This document shows, piece by piece, positions 1-7,578 of a stretch of 64,000 bases of DNA. The notes under the pieces were generated by a model, which worked only from the letters and a program-made list of their open reading frames with translations, searched no databases and was not told the origin of the DNA. The stretch's first letter is position 1. Every line of letters begins with the position of its first letter. The translations under genes and the position numbers were made by a program. The DNA is from Streptomyces panaciradicis (GTDB lineage: Bacteria > Actinomycetota > Actinomycetes > Streptomycetales > Streptomycetaceae): NCBI RefSeq assembly GCF_023516615.1, contig NZ_JAMGBF010000109.1, positions 1 through 64,000 of the forward strand. The letters are read 5' to 3'.

Positions 1-1278
1 CGGTGCGATGCCCGGCCGGTCCGGTCCGCCGCCCGCCGTGCCCGCGGCGTCCGGCCCCCGCGTCCGCTGCCGCCGGCGCAGTGCGGACCACTCCTCACGG
101 CGGCGCGCGAGGCTGCTGCGGTAGCCGCTGTCGAGACTGGCCGCCGCCTGGCGCACCCAGTCCCACAGCGCGCGCTCGGCGCTCAGCGTGCTGGGGGTGA
201 GCGGCCGGTCGGCGCACATCACACGCATCGTGTAGTCGATGACGAGTTTGAGGACGCCGTCGTCCCGTGCGTTCTCGTAGAGCATGCCGAGGCCGTCGCG
301 CCAGGCGCGCGGGGCGGGCAGCACGTGGGGGGCCTCGAAGTTGGGCAGGGAGTCGACGATGTCCAGCAGGGCCCGGGTGCTGGCGGGCGGGGGGAGTTCG
401 GCGAGCCGGCCCAGCAGTTCGGTGCGCTCGTCCGGGTCCAGCGTGCGGCCCGGCCGGGCGCCGAGCCGCTTCTGCGCGTCGGCCCAGGTGGGGCGGCGGG
501 AGTCGGAGGGCTGCTGGCGGTCGCGGTGGTAGCGGTCGTGGGCGTGGAAGACCGCCTGGTAGGCGTCCTCGTGCTCGGCGGTCACGGCGCCCTGCGCGAC
601 GGGCAGGGTCCGCAGCCGCTCGATGCCGGTGCAGGTGCCGCCCTGGCCGTGGTCGGAGCGGGACTTCAGGATGCCGACGACCTCGCCGCGCAGCGGGTCG
701 ACGACGGGGCCGCCGGAGACGCCGTACGGCAGGTCGTTGTGGCCGAGGCGCATCTGGACGCCCGTGGACCAGCCGCCGAGGGTGCCCTGGACCTCGATCG
801 GCCCGTCCAGGATCTGCAGCTGTCCCGACACGACCGTCCAGCCCGCGTACAGCACCTTGCCCTCGCCGAGATACGTCGTCGGCCGTTCGGACACGTACAT
901 GCAGTCGTGGCCCACCGGCTCGCGCAGCCGGACCAGGGCCAGGTCCGGGGCCGGCCAGCCGCCGGTCGGTAACTGCCCGGCGCGGTCGGGCAGCGTCGCG
1001 GCCACCTCGCCGAGGACGACGGAGGAGGCCTGCTGGGGTCCGCTCTGGTGGATCACCGCGATCTCCGCCCCCTCACCGCCGGGCACGACGTGTGCGCAGG
1101 TCAGCACCCAGTTCGGAGCGACGAAGAAGCCACTGCCGAGAAAGGTGTCCGGTTCGTCAGGTGCATACCCGACACCTGTGCGATGGATGCGCACGGTCGC
1201 CGCCATGACGAGGTCACGCAGCGCACGGTGGGCCTCGTCGAAGCCGCCGGTTGCGCCCCCCTCGTGCTGCGGCGTCAC
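1..1278 (-). CDS. Trypsin-like serine protease, conflict-system type (3' end outside window)
   Basis: Chymotrypsin-fold protease followed by an alpha-helical C-terminal part; the gene runs off the left edge (426 codons visible, no stop). The catalytic triad is visible: His63 in TCAHVV, Asp112 in PAPDLALV, Ser188 in YGVSGGP. I chose GTG at 1278 rather than ATG at 1206: the GTG overlaps the stop of the upstream gene as GTGA, and it adds a natural N-terminal helix (FDEAHRALRDLV). There is no signal peptide, so it should act in the cytoplasm. Together with the upstream Trypco1-type gene this matches the trypsin-plus-adaptor modules of actinobacterial NTP-dependent conflict systems (VMAP/effector-associated families, known from family literature). 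The C-terminal assignment is inference. Confidence 0.8.
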   Translation of the reverse strand, partial: MTPQHEGGATGGFDEAHRALRDLVMAATVRIHRTGVGYAPDEPDTFLGSGFFVAPNWVLTCAHVVPGGEGAEIAVIHQSGPQQASSVVLGEVAATLPDRAGQLPTGGWPAPDLALVRLREPVGHDCMYVSERPTTYLGEGKVLYAGWTVVSGQLQILDGPIEVQGTLGGWSTGVQMRLGHNDLPYGVSGGPVVDPLRGEVVGILKSRSDHGQGGTCTGIERLRTLPVAQGAVTAEHEDAYQAVFHAHDRYHRDRQQPSDSRRPTWADAQKRLGARPGRTLDPDERTELLGRLAELPPPASTRALLDIVDSLPNFEAPHVLPAPRAWRDGLGMLYENARDDGVLKLVIDYTMRVMCADRPLTPSTLSAERALWDWVRQAAASLDSGYRSSLARRREEWSALRRRQRTRGPDAAGTAGGGPDRPGIAP

Positions 1279-1766
1279 GCCCCGCCCCCGTCGGCGCCCG
1301 CCGCGGTGCCGCCGTGCACCGGAGCGCCGGGGGACGCTCCCGCGCGCGTGGGCTCGCCGGACGGCGGGGCCGGCGGGGCGTCGCCGCGCGCCTGTGCGGC
1401 GGGGTCCGCGTCCGGCTGGGGCGGGCCGCCGTTCCAGGTGAGGGTGACGGTGAGGGCGGCCTTGGCCTCCCCGTCGGCCAGCAGGCCGACGACCTTGCCG
1501 GCCTTGGCGGTCAGCTCGATGCCGAACTCGACGCTCACCTCGTCGGGGCGCACCGCGCGCAGTGGCTCGGCGAGCGAGCGCGCGACCCCCGTGATGAGCG
1601 AGTGCAGACTGTCCACGCTCGCCTCGACCCGTTCGGCGAAGCCGACGTCGCTGAAGGACAGCTGTCCCGGCGGTGCGGTCAGCTCCTCGGTGCCGGAGAT
1701 CCGGGCCCACACCGGTGTCCCGTCCGGCAGTGCGATGCGCGCTACCCGCGTCACGTCCTCGCTCAT
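1275..1766 (-). CDS. Trypsin-co-occurring domain protein (Trypco1 / CU044_2847 family)
   Basis: 163-residue cytoplasmic protein with an N-terminal beta-rich core and a disordered Pro/Gly/Ala-rich tail from about residue 120. The core contains the Trypco1 pattern FGIELTAKAGKVVG followed by a TVTLTW strand. Trypco domains are named for sitting beside trypsin-like proteases in NTP-dependent conflict systems, and here the stop codon overlaps the protease start by four bases (GTGA), implying translational coupling. I use the ATG at 1766 because the longer in-frame extension is Arg/Ser/Gly-rich and lacks family features. Biochemical role unknown; probably an adaptor that recruits or restrains the protease. 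Confidence 0.75.
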   Translation of the reverse strand: MSEDVTRVARIALPDGTPVWARISGTEELTAPPGQLSFSDVGFAERVEASVDSLHSLITGVARSLAEPLRAVRPDEVSVEFGIELTAKAGKVVGLLADGEAKAALTVTLTWNGGPPQPDADPAAQARGDAPPAPPSGEPTRAGASPGAPVHGGTAAGADGGGA

Positions 1767-1912
1767 GGCGTTCCCCCATCGCCGCATATGCTTTTTCCGT
1801 CTCCCGGACGAACCGGAGGACCTTCCTCTCCCCGTCCCACCCATCGCAGGAGAAAGGGTCCTTCCCTTCAGGGAGCGTGCCAACCCCCGCAACCCATCAC
1901 GGAGCACGATCC

Positions 1913-2092
1913 ATGTACTTCACCGACCGCGGCATCGAGGAACTGGAGAAGCGGCGCGGCGAGGAGGAGGTCACCTTCGAGTGGCTCGCCGAGCAGCTGC
2001 GGACGTTCGTCGACCTCAACCCGGACTTCGAGGTTCCGGTGGAGCGCCTGGCGACGTGGCTGGCCCGCCTGGACGACGAGGACGACGAGTAG
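1913..2092 (+). CDS. Small acidic DUF6104-family protein
   Basis: 59 residues, strongly acidic, ending ARLDDEDDE. It begins MYFTDRGIEELEKRRG and continues as two predicted helices, which I recognise as the DUF6104 family conserved in Streptomyces. No signal peptide or membrane segment. Monocistronic between the divergent Trypco1 gene and the convergent membrane-protein gene. Function is unknown for the family. Confidence 0.75.
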   Translation: MYFTDRGIEELEKRRGEEEVTFEWLAEQLRTFVDLNPDFEVPVERLATWLARLDDEDDE

Positions 2093-2157
2093 GCCTGCGG
2101 CGCTTCGAGGGCGGGGCGGGGAGCTGCGGCGCGCGCTGATTCTCGTCCTTGGAGGAC

Positions 2158-2215
2158 TGGTCTTCGGGACCACGGCGTGAACGCGGTGGTCTTCGGGACC
2201 ACGGCGTGAACGCGG
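2158..2215 (+). repeat. 29-bp exact tandem duplication containing a small hairpin
   Basis: Two identical 29-bp copies, 2158-2186 and 2187-2215. Each contains GGTC-TTCGG-GACC, a short stem with a pentaloop. They lie between the convergent DUF6104 gene and the membrane-protein gene, so a weak tandem terminator is possible. The exact copy points to a recent slippage duplication. Confidence 0.7.
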
Positions 2216-2221
2216 CCGTCG

Positions 2222-3112
2222 TCAGTCCCGCGGCCGCACCACCTCGTACGCCAGCCCCAGCGCCCCGTGCGCCAGCAGGAGCGCCCCCGCCGCGGCCCAG
2301 CCGACGCTGTGCCGCCGTGCGCCCAGGACGGTGAGGGGGAGACCGGCCGCCAGCTGGGCGAGGGCCAGGGCGCGGGACTGGGGTGTGCCGGCCCAGGGGC
2401 GCCAGCGGCTCAGACGCCCGTCGCTGTCGACGTCGTCCAGTTCCGCCCGTACCGCCTCCCGCCATCCAGGCCACTCCACCGCACGGGTGTCCCGCTGCTC
2501 CTGAGCGGCCTGCCGCAGACGGTCGGCGGGCTCACCGGGGTCGAGGCCGGCCGGCAGGGCGACCCCCGCGCGTGTGAGGACGGCGAGCAGGGCGCGCAGA
2601 CGGGCCGTGGCGTCGAGGGCGGGGTCGGGTTCGGTGAGTGCGTCGAGAGCCTGTACGTCCAGGACCGGGTCGAGGCCGAGGCGGGCCGCGAAGGTGCGCA
2701 TCGCCTCGTCCTCGCCGGCCGGCGTGCCGTTGGCGAGCCAGACGTAGCCGACGGGGCGGCGGAAGCCGGACGCGAGGGTGTAACCGGCACGGTCGGCGTC
2801 CCACCACAGGGCCAGTACGGGCCACGGGGCGCCGACGGCGAGGGCGGTGGCCCAGCCGGTCAGGACCCGGTCGACGGGTTCGCCGCCGTCCCGCCAGGGC
2901 CGCCCCTCGGGCACGAGGACACTCCAGGTGTCTCCGACTCCCGATCCGGCTCCGGTTCCCTCCCCCTCCCCCTCCCCCGCTCCCGCTCCCGCGAGCAGCA
3001 TGGGTTCACGCAGCAACTGGGCGGCGAAGGCGACGGAATCGGGCTCGGCCCGGCAGAGCAGCAGGGCTCCGGTGGCGGCACCGCCGCGAGAAGCATCCGT
3101 CGACATGGTCAC
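2222..3112 (-). CDS. Hypothetical Streptomyces protein with C-terminal hydrophobic segments
   Basis: 296 residues, not assigned to a named family. Around residues 41-58 is a low-complexity Gly/Ala/Glu stretch (GEGEGEGTG) encoded by G-rich triplets that vary easily. The middle part is soluble and Asp/Ala-rich. The last 60 or so residues contain two hydrophobic stretches (ALALAQLAAGLPLTVLGA and AAGALLLAHGALGLAYEVV) that could be membrane helices. The start is ATG 3112; a second ATG lies two codons in. It is divergent from the DUF4097-PadR operon. No function is assigned. Confidence 0.6.
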   Translation of the reverse strand: MTMSTDASRGGAATGALLLCRAEPDSVAFAAQLLREPMLLAGAGAGEGEGEGTGAGSGVGDTWSVLVPEGRPWRDGGEPVDRVLTGWATALAVGAPWPVLALWWDADRAGYTLASGFRRPVGYVWLANGTPAGEDEAMRTFAARLGLDPVLDVQALDALTEPDPALDATARLRALLAVLTRAGVALPAGLDPGEPADRLRQAAQEQRDTRAVEWPGWREAVRAELDDVDSDGRLSRWRPWAGTPQSRALALAQLAAGLPLTVLGARRHSVGWAAAGALLLAHGALGLAYEVVRPRD

Positions 3113-3175
3113 AAACTAGGACGATTCCTCCCTCCGGTCGATTCCAGCGCGGGCGCCGTCCCCGGAAAGAGTGTC

Positions 3176-3203
3176 TTGACTTTCCGTGCCCGCGATATAT
3201 CGT
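3176..3203 (+). promoter_or_regulatory. Promoter of the DUF4097-padR operon with overlapping operator
   Basis: TTGACT (3176-3181) and TATCGT (3198-3203) are spaced 16 bp, a good housekeeping-type promoter 50 bp before the first gene. The perfect palindrome CGATATATCG (3193-3202) overlaps the -10, and a related imperfect ATATCG-like element (GCGATATGGCGC) follows at about 3212-3224. ATATCG/CGATAT palindromes are typical PadR operators, so autoregulation by the PadR protein of this operon is the likely reading. Confidence 0.6.
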
Positions 3204-3252
3204 GAAATGAAGAAGACGCGATATGGCGCGTTGCGACGGGGAGGTCAGCACC

Positions 3253-4275
3253 ATGCCCGAGTGGTCCGTCTCAGAGCCGCGGAAACTCACGTTCGACGAG
3301 CCCGTGCGAGAGCTCCACGTACGCATCGTCAACGGAACGGTGAACGTGGTGGGCACCGACGAAGGTTCCGCCCGCCTGGAGGTCTCCGACATCGAGGGAC
3401 CACCCCTGGTGGTCACCCAGCAGCACGGCACGCTCACCGTGGCCTACGAGGACCTGCCCTGGAAGGGGTTCCTCAAATGGCTCGACCGCAAGGGATGGCG
3501 GCGCAGCGCCGTGGTCTCCCTGGCCGTGCCGGCCGACACCCGTCTCGAGGTGGGCGTGGTCGGCGCCGCGGCCGTGGTCTCCGGGCTGGAGGGGCGCGCG
3601 GAGGTCAAGGGGGTCACCGGCGACACGACCCTGGTGGGTCTCACGGGCCCGGTGCGTGCCGACACCGTGTCGGGAAACGTGGAGGCGCAGGCCCTGCGCG
3701 GGGACCTCCGCTTCAACTCCGTATCCGGGGACCTGACCGTCGTCGAGGCGGGCTCCTCGGTCAAGGCGGACTCGGTCAGCGGCTCGATGATCGTCGACCT
3801 CGACCCGGCGAGCCGGCCGACCGACATCAGTCTCACGAGCGTCTCCGGCGAGATCGCCATCCGGCTGCCCCACCCGGCGGACGCGAGGGTGGAGGCGAAC
3901 ACCGCGAGCGGGTCGGTCTCCAACGCCTTCGAGGACCTGCGGGTCAGCGGCCAGTGGGGGGCCAAGCGCATCACCGGCCGGCTCGGCTCGGGCAGCGGCA
4001 GCCTCAAGGCGACGACGGTCTCGGGCTCGATCGCCCTGCTGCGCCGCCCCCCGATCGAGGACGAGCCCTGGGACGTCGACCCGGAGGACATCGGCCCGGT
4101 CGTCGAGGACCCGGCGCCGGGCGGCTCGGGGACGGAAGCCACGCCCACGGGCGCCCCGGCAGACACCCCGGCGGACGGACCGCACGGCGACTCGGGGGAC
4201 AATTCCGTTTCCGGCCAGGGCGGTGGCGCGAGCGGTGCCCCGGCCGATGGCACGACCGACAAGAAGGTGCTCTGA
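3253..4275 (+). CDS. DUF4097-family beta-strand repeat protein
   Basis: 340 residues. From about residue 80 to 260 it is built of short repeats with SVSG/TVSG/TASG turns (DTVSGNVEA, NSVSGDLTV, DSVSGSMIV), the signature of the DUF4097 right-handed beta-helix adhesin-like fold. The C-terminal 60 residues are a Pro/Gly/Asp-rich disordered tail. There is no signal peptide, so it is probably cytoplasmic. ATG 3253 is chosen because GGGAGGT sits 8 bp upstream; an in-frame ATG at 3223 has no ribosome site. The stop is one base from the padR start. DUF4097 proteins often pair with PadR regulators, but the molecular role is unknown. Confidence 0.75.
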   Translation: MPEWSVSEPRKLTFDEPVRELHVRIVNGTVNVVGTDEGSARLEVSDIEGPPLVVTQQHGTLTVAYEDLPWKGFLKWLDRKGWRRSAVVSLAVPADTRLEVGVVGAAAVVSGLEGRAEVKGVTGDTTLVGLTGPVRADTVSGNVEAQALRGDLRFNSVSGDLTVVEAGSSVKADSVSGSMIVDLDPASRPTDISLTSVSGEIAIRLPHPADARVEANTASGSVSNAFEDLRVSGQWGAKRITGRLGSGSGSLKATTVSGSIALLRRPPIEDEPWDVDPEDIGPVVEDPAPGGSGTEATPTGAPADTPADGPHGDSGDNSVSGQGGGASGAPADGTTDKKVL

Positions 4276-4276
4276 C

Positions 4277-5335
4277 ATGCCCCCCGTCTTCGCCCACGGC
4301 CGCCTCCGCCTCTACCTGCTGAAACTGCTGGACGAGGCGCCCCGCCACGGCTACGAGGTGATCCGGCTCCTGGAGGAGCGGTTCCAGGGGCTGTACGCAC
4401 CGTCGGCGGGCACCGTCTACCCGCGCCTGGCCAAGCTGGAGGCCGAGGGCCTGGTCACCCACACCACCGAGGGCGGCCGCAAGGTGTACGCCATCACGGA
4501 CGCGGGCCGCGCCGAACTGGCCGACCGCTCCGGCGAACTGGCCGACCTGGAGCTGGAGATCCGCGAGTCGGTCGCCGAACTCGCCGCCGAGATCCGGGCC
4601 GACGTGCGCGGCGCCGCGGGCGACCTGCGGCGCGAGATGCGGGCGGCGGCCACGGAGGCCCGGCGCGGCGGGGGCGCCAAGGACCACGGCGAGCGGGACG
4701 GCACGTCGCAGGACTTCGGGGACTACGAAGAGAAGGAGGCCTGGCGCGCCGCCAAGGAGGAGATGCGGCGGGTCAAGCAGGAGTGGAAGGAGCAGGCGCG
4801 GCGGGCCAAGGACGAGAGCCGGCGGGCCCGCGAGGAGGCCCAGCGGGCCCGGCGCCAGGCCAAGGAGGCCCAGGAGCGGGCCCGGGCCCAGGCCCAGGAG
4901 GAGCTGCAGCGCATCGGCCGGCGCGTGCAGGAGCAGGTCCAGGACCACTTCGCGCGCGGCGACTGGCCGACGGGGGTGCGCGAGGGACTGACGGAACTGG
5001 CCAAGGAGTTCGGGGACTTCGGGAAGGACTTCGGCAAGGAGTTCGGGAAGGACTTCGGGTTCGGCCGGAACGGCGCCGGCACCTCGACACCCCGGCCGGA
5101 GTACTCGCAGACGCCCGAGGACTTCCCCGCCGACTACGAACCGGCCTGGGCGCACGAGGACGCCACCGGCGATCCCTCCCGTGACCTCGACCGTCTCCTG
5201 GACCGCTTCCGCGACGACATCCGCGACGCCGCCAGGGACCACGGGGTGACGGAGGACCAACTCCGCGAGGCCCGCCGCCACCTGTCGACGGCGGCGGCCC
5301 ACATCGGGGCGATACTGCGCGGCCCCAGGGTCTGA
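4277..5335 (+). CDS. PadR-family transcriptional regulator with long coiled-coil extension
   Basis: 352 residues. Residues 1-85 are the PadR winged helix (RLYLLKLLDEAPRHGYEVIR, then the wing ending YAITDAGRAEL). PadR proteins usually carry only a short helical C-terminus. Here a roughly 170-residue, highly charged Arg/Lys/Glu/Ala coiled coil follows, then a segment repeating KEFGDFGKDFGKEFGKDFG, and a helical C-terminal end. It probably binds the CGATATATCG operator upstream of the operon and self-associates through the coiled coil. The length and Phe-Gly-Lys repeats are unusual for the family. Confidence 0.8.
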   Translation: MPPVFAHGRLRLYLLKLLDEAPRHGYEVIRLLEERFQGLYAPSAGTVYPRLAKLEAEGLVTHTTEGGRKVYAITDAGRAELADRSGELADLELEIRESVAELAAEIRADVRGAAGDLRREMRAAATEARRGGGAKDHGERDGTSQDFGDYEEKEAWRAAKEEMRRVKQEWKEQARRAKDESRRAREEAQRARRQAKEAQERARAQAQEELQRIGRRVQEQVQDHFARGDWPTGVREGLTELAKEFGDFGKDFGKEFGKDFGFGRNGAGTSTPRPEYSQTPEDFPADYEPAWAHEDATGDPSRDLDRLLDRFRDDIRDAARDHGVTEDQLREARRHLSTAAAHIGAILRGPRV

Positions 5336-5472
5336 GCACCGGAGGACCGCTTCCCGTGTCCGCGGACGCCACAGCCGGCGGCGTCCGCACCACCACCGGA
5401 GGAAGCGGCCCTCCGCACGCCGGAGCACGAGAAGGGCACCACGCACCGCGCCCGCATCCGCGTCCGTCCTCG

Positions 5473-5534
5473 CCCTTCCCCTTCCCCCTCCCCTCTCCCC
5501 CCTCCCCCCTCTGCCCCCTCCCCTCCCCCTCCCC
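5473..5534 (-). repeat. Homopurine G-rich tract (G-quadruplex potential) in the 3' UTR
   Basis: On the + strand this is C/T only except for one G at 5513. On the minus strand it reads as many runs of four to six G separated by A. It begins immediately after the stop codon of the ClpN-like gene, so its mRNA would carry a G-rich 3' UTR able to form stacked quadruplexes. It separates that gene from the convergent padR operon. No conventional terminator is seen here. Confidence 0.7.
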
Positions 5535-6107
5535 TCAGCCGGCCTTCGCCCGCCCCTCGCCGCCTCCGTACAGGACCCGCGTCAGCGACTCGTGGGTGAC
5601 CCCGTGGTCGGCGAGGACCTCGGCCGCCACACCGCCGCCGGTCGTCAGGGCGAGCAGCAGGTGCTCGTCGCCGATGTGCCGGTCGCCGTGGGCGACCGCG
5701 GTGCGCAGCGACCTCTCCAGGACACCCTTGGCGTCGCGGCCGAAGGCACGGCGGCCCGACCACCGGCCCTTGTCCCCTCGGTCGCCGGACATGGCCCCGA
5801 CGCCGTGCACCTCCTCGACGCGGGCGACGATCTCCGCCACGTCGATGCCCAGTCCGGAGAGGGCGTCGGCATCGGCCCGGGAGAGTCCGGCGCGCCGTCG
5901 GCCCTCGGCCACCGCGTCCCGTACGGACTCCTTCCTCGCGCCGGTCACCCCCAGCGAGGCCAGCGCGAAGGAGGCCCGGCTGCCCTCCCGTTCCAGGACC
6001 GCGAGGAGAAGGTGGTCGGCGTCGACCGTCCGCTCCCCCGCCCGCTCCACGTGCTCCACCGCGCCTCGCACCACGGCACGGGCGTCTTTCGTGAACCGTT
6101 CGAACAT
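5535..6107 (-). CDS. Clp N-terminal repeat (ClpN) domain protein
   Basis: 190 residues made of two Clp-N double repeats without any AAA+ ATPase part. The first is FTKDARAVVRGAVEHVERAG with the HLLLAVLE motif, the second GVLERSLRTAVAHGDRHIGD with EHLLLALTT. Such stand-alone ClpN proteins may bind Clp chaperone substrates or the protease adaptor surface. The start overlaps the stop of the upstream HTH gene as ATGA, so the pair is translationally coupled. Pairing with a small HTH protein is common in actinobacteria. A chaperone-related regulatory role is inference. Confidence 0.8.
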   Translation of the reverse strand: MFERFTKDARAVVRGAVEHVERAGERTVDADHLLLAVLEREGSRASFALASLGVTGARKESVRDAVAEGRRRAGLSRADADALSGLGIDVAEIVARVEEVHGVGAMSGDRGDKGRWSGRRAFGRDAKGVLERSLRTAVAHGDRHIGDEHLLLALTTGGGVAAEVLADHGVTHESLTRVLYGGGEGRAKAG

Positions 6108-6316
6108 CAATGCCTCCCGTACTTCTTGTGCACGGCCTGCCTGCTGACGCCGAGTTCCGCGGCGATCTCCTGCCACGACCAGCCCTGATTGCGCGCACTG
6201 CGCACCTGCACCGCCTCCAACTGCTCCAGCAGACGGCGAAGGGCGGCCACGGCGCGCAGTCCGACCCGTGGATCGCGGTCACCGGCCCGCTCGGCGAGAT
6301 CCGTTGCTTCGGTCAT
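6107..6316 (-). CDS. Small helix-turn-helix regulator
   Basis: 69 residues. The C-terminal HTH is clear: SWQEIAAELGVSRQAVHKKYG, preceded by a helix (LRRLLEQLEAVQVRSARNQG). It is the first gene of a two-gene operon with the ClpN-like protein. The promoter upstream contains two inverted repeats with a TTGAC core, which fits autoregulation. The start ATG lies at the predicted transcription start, so the mRNA may be leaderless. Confidence 0.8.
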   Translation of the reverse strand: MTEATDLAERAGDRDPRVGLRAVAALRRLLEQLEAVQVRSARNQGWSWQEIAAELGVSRQAVHKKYGRH

Positions 6317-6318
6317 GC

Positions 6319-6362
6319 TGTCAACTTACATTGACAAGCCCTCACCGTCAACCACAGTTGAC
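6319..6362 (-). promoter_or_regulatory. Promoter and paired inverted-repeat operators, probably leaderless
   Basis: Reading the minus strand: -35 TTGACG (6351-6346), 17-bp spacer, -10 TAAGTT (6328-6323), then six bases and the ATG at 6316, which is where transcription should start. Two inverted repeats cover it: TGTCAA-N6-TTGACA (6319-6336) and GTCAAC-N4-GTTGAC (6347-6362), one on each promoter element. This is a natural operator arrangement for the HTH protein encoded next to it. Confidence 0.6.
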
Positions 6363-6426
6363 AAACGCCTGCGGCCGACCCGGAGAACGGGTCGGCCGCA
6401 GGCACGGACGAAGTACGGGACAGAGG

Positions 6427-7392
6427 TCAGTCGTTGGTGAGGACGATCTTTCCGAACAGCTCCCCGGACTCCATCCGCTCGAAGCCCTCACGCGCGCGGT
6501 CCATCGGCAGCACCTCGTCGATGACGGGACGGACGCCGGTGGCGGCGCAGAAGGAGAGCAGGTCCTCCAGTTCGTCCTTGGTGCCCATCGTGGAGCCGAC
6601 GACCTTGAGTTCGAGGAAGAAGATGCGGGTGAGCTCGGCGTGCGAGGGCCGGTCGCCGCTGGTGGCACCGGAGATGACGAGCGTGCCGCCAGGACGCAGG
6701 GACTTGACGGAGTGCGACCAGGTGGCGGCGCCGACGGTCTCGATGACGGCGTCGACCCGCTGCGGCAGCCGAGCTCCCGACTCCACCGCCTCCACGGCAC
6801 CGAGTTCCAGGGCCCGCTTCCGCTTGGCCTCGTCGCGGCTGGTGGCGAAGACGCGCAGCCCGGCGGCCTTGCCCAGCACGATCGCGGCCGTGGCGACACC
6901 GCCGCCGGCGCCCTGCACCAGCACCGAGTCCCCGGGCCGGACACCGGCGTTGGTGAAGAGCATCCGGTAGGCCGTGAGCCACGCGGTCGGCAGACAGGCG
7001 GCCTCCGCGAAGGAGAGCTCCTTGGGCTTGGGCAGGATGTTCCAGGTCGGCACGGCGACCTGCTCGGCGAAGGTCCCCTGGTAGCGCTCGGTGAGAATGG
7101 AACGGGGTTCCTTGGGCCCGACCCCGTGCCCGCTCTGGCCGATGACCGAGTGCAGCACGACCTCGTTGCCGTCCTCGTCGACACCGGCGGCGTCGCAGCC
7201 GAGGATCATCGGCAGTCGTTCCTCGGGCAGGCCCACGCCCCGGAGCGACCAGAGGTCGTGGTGGTTGAGGGAGGCGGCCTTGACGTTGACGGTGCTCCAG
7301 CCGGGCCGGGCCTCGGGGGCGGGACGGTCCCCGAGTTCGAGGCCGTTCAGCGGCTGGTCGCGGTCGATTCGGGCGGCGTAGACGGCGAACAT
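6427..7392 (-). CDS. Zinc-binding-dehydrogenase-family (MDR) oxidoreductase, zinc-free type
   Basis: 321-residue medium-chain dehydrogenase/reductase. The N-terminal GroES-like domain has SLNHHDLW where zinc alcohol dehydrogenases carry the catalytic Cys, and the structural four-Cys zinc lobe is missing. The NAD(P)-binding Rossmann motif is VLVQGAGGGVATAA. These features fit a quinone-oxidoreductase or enoyl-reductase-like enzyme using NADPH. Substrate unknown. ATG 7392 is used, since upstream in-frame codons encode a non-homologous Arg/Gly-rich run. Monocistronic. Confidence 0.8.
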   Translation of the reverse strand: MFAVYAARIDRDQPLNGLELGDRPAPEARPGWSTVNVKAASLNHHDLWSLRGVGLPEERLPMILGCDAAGVDEDGNEVVLHSVIGQSGHGVGPKEPRSILTERYQGTFAEQVAVPTWNILPKPKELSFAEAACLPTAWLTAYRMLFTNAGVRPGDSVLVQGAGGGVATAAIVLGKAAGLRVFATSRDEAKRKRALELGAVEAVESGARLPQRVDAVIETVGAATWSHSVKSLRPGGTLVISGATSGDRPSHAELTRIFFLELKVVGSTMGTKDELEDLLSFCAATGVRPVIDEVLPMDRAREGFERMESGELFGKIVLTND

Positions 7393-7578
7393 GACCTTGA
7401 CGATAGGCGGCGACCCGGACCGACGGAACCGTGCCGCCCTGTGACACATGCCCTCTTGCACCGGCCGGCCCGAGCACCGGGACACGTTCACTCGCCCGGC
7501 CGAGCGGCCGGGTAAAGAAATGACCCCGCCCTGACGGACGGGGTCATTCGGCCGATGCGACGGCCGGCGGCAGGGATG

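Noticed and set aside
2158..2215. TGGTC-TTCGG-GACCA taken as a DasR site
   Set aside because: The dre core needs TGGTCTAGACCA without a 5-nt insertion; this is a hairpin, not a dre.
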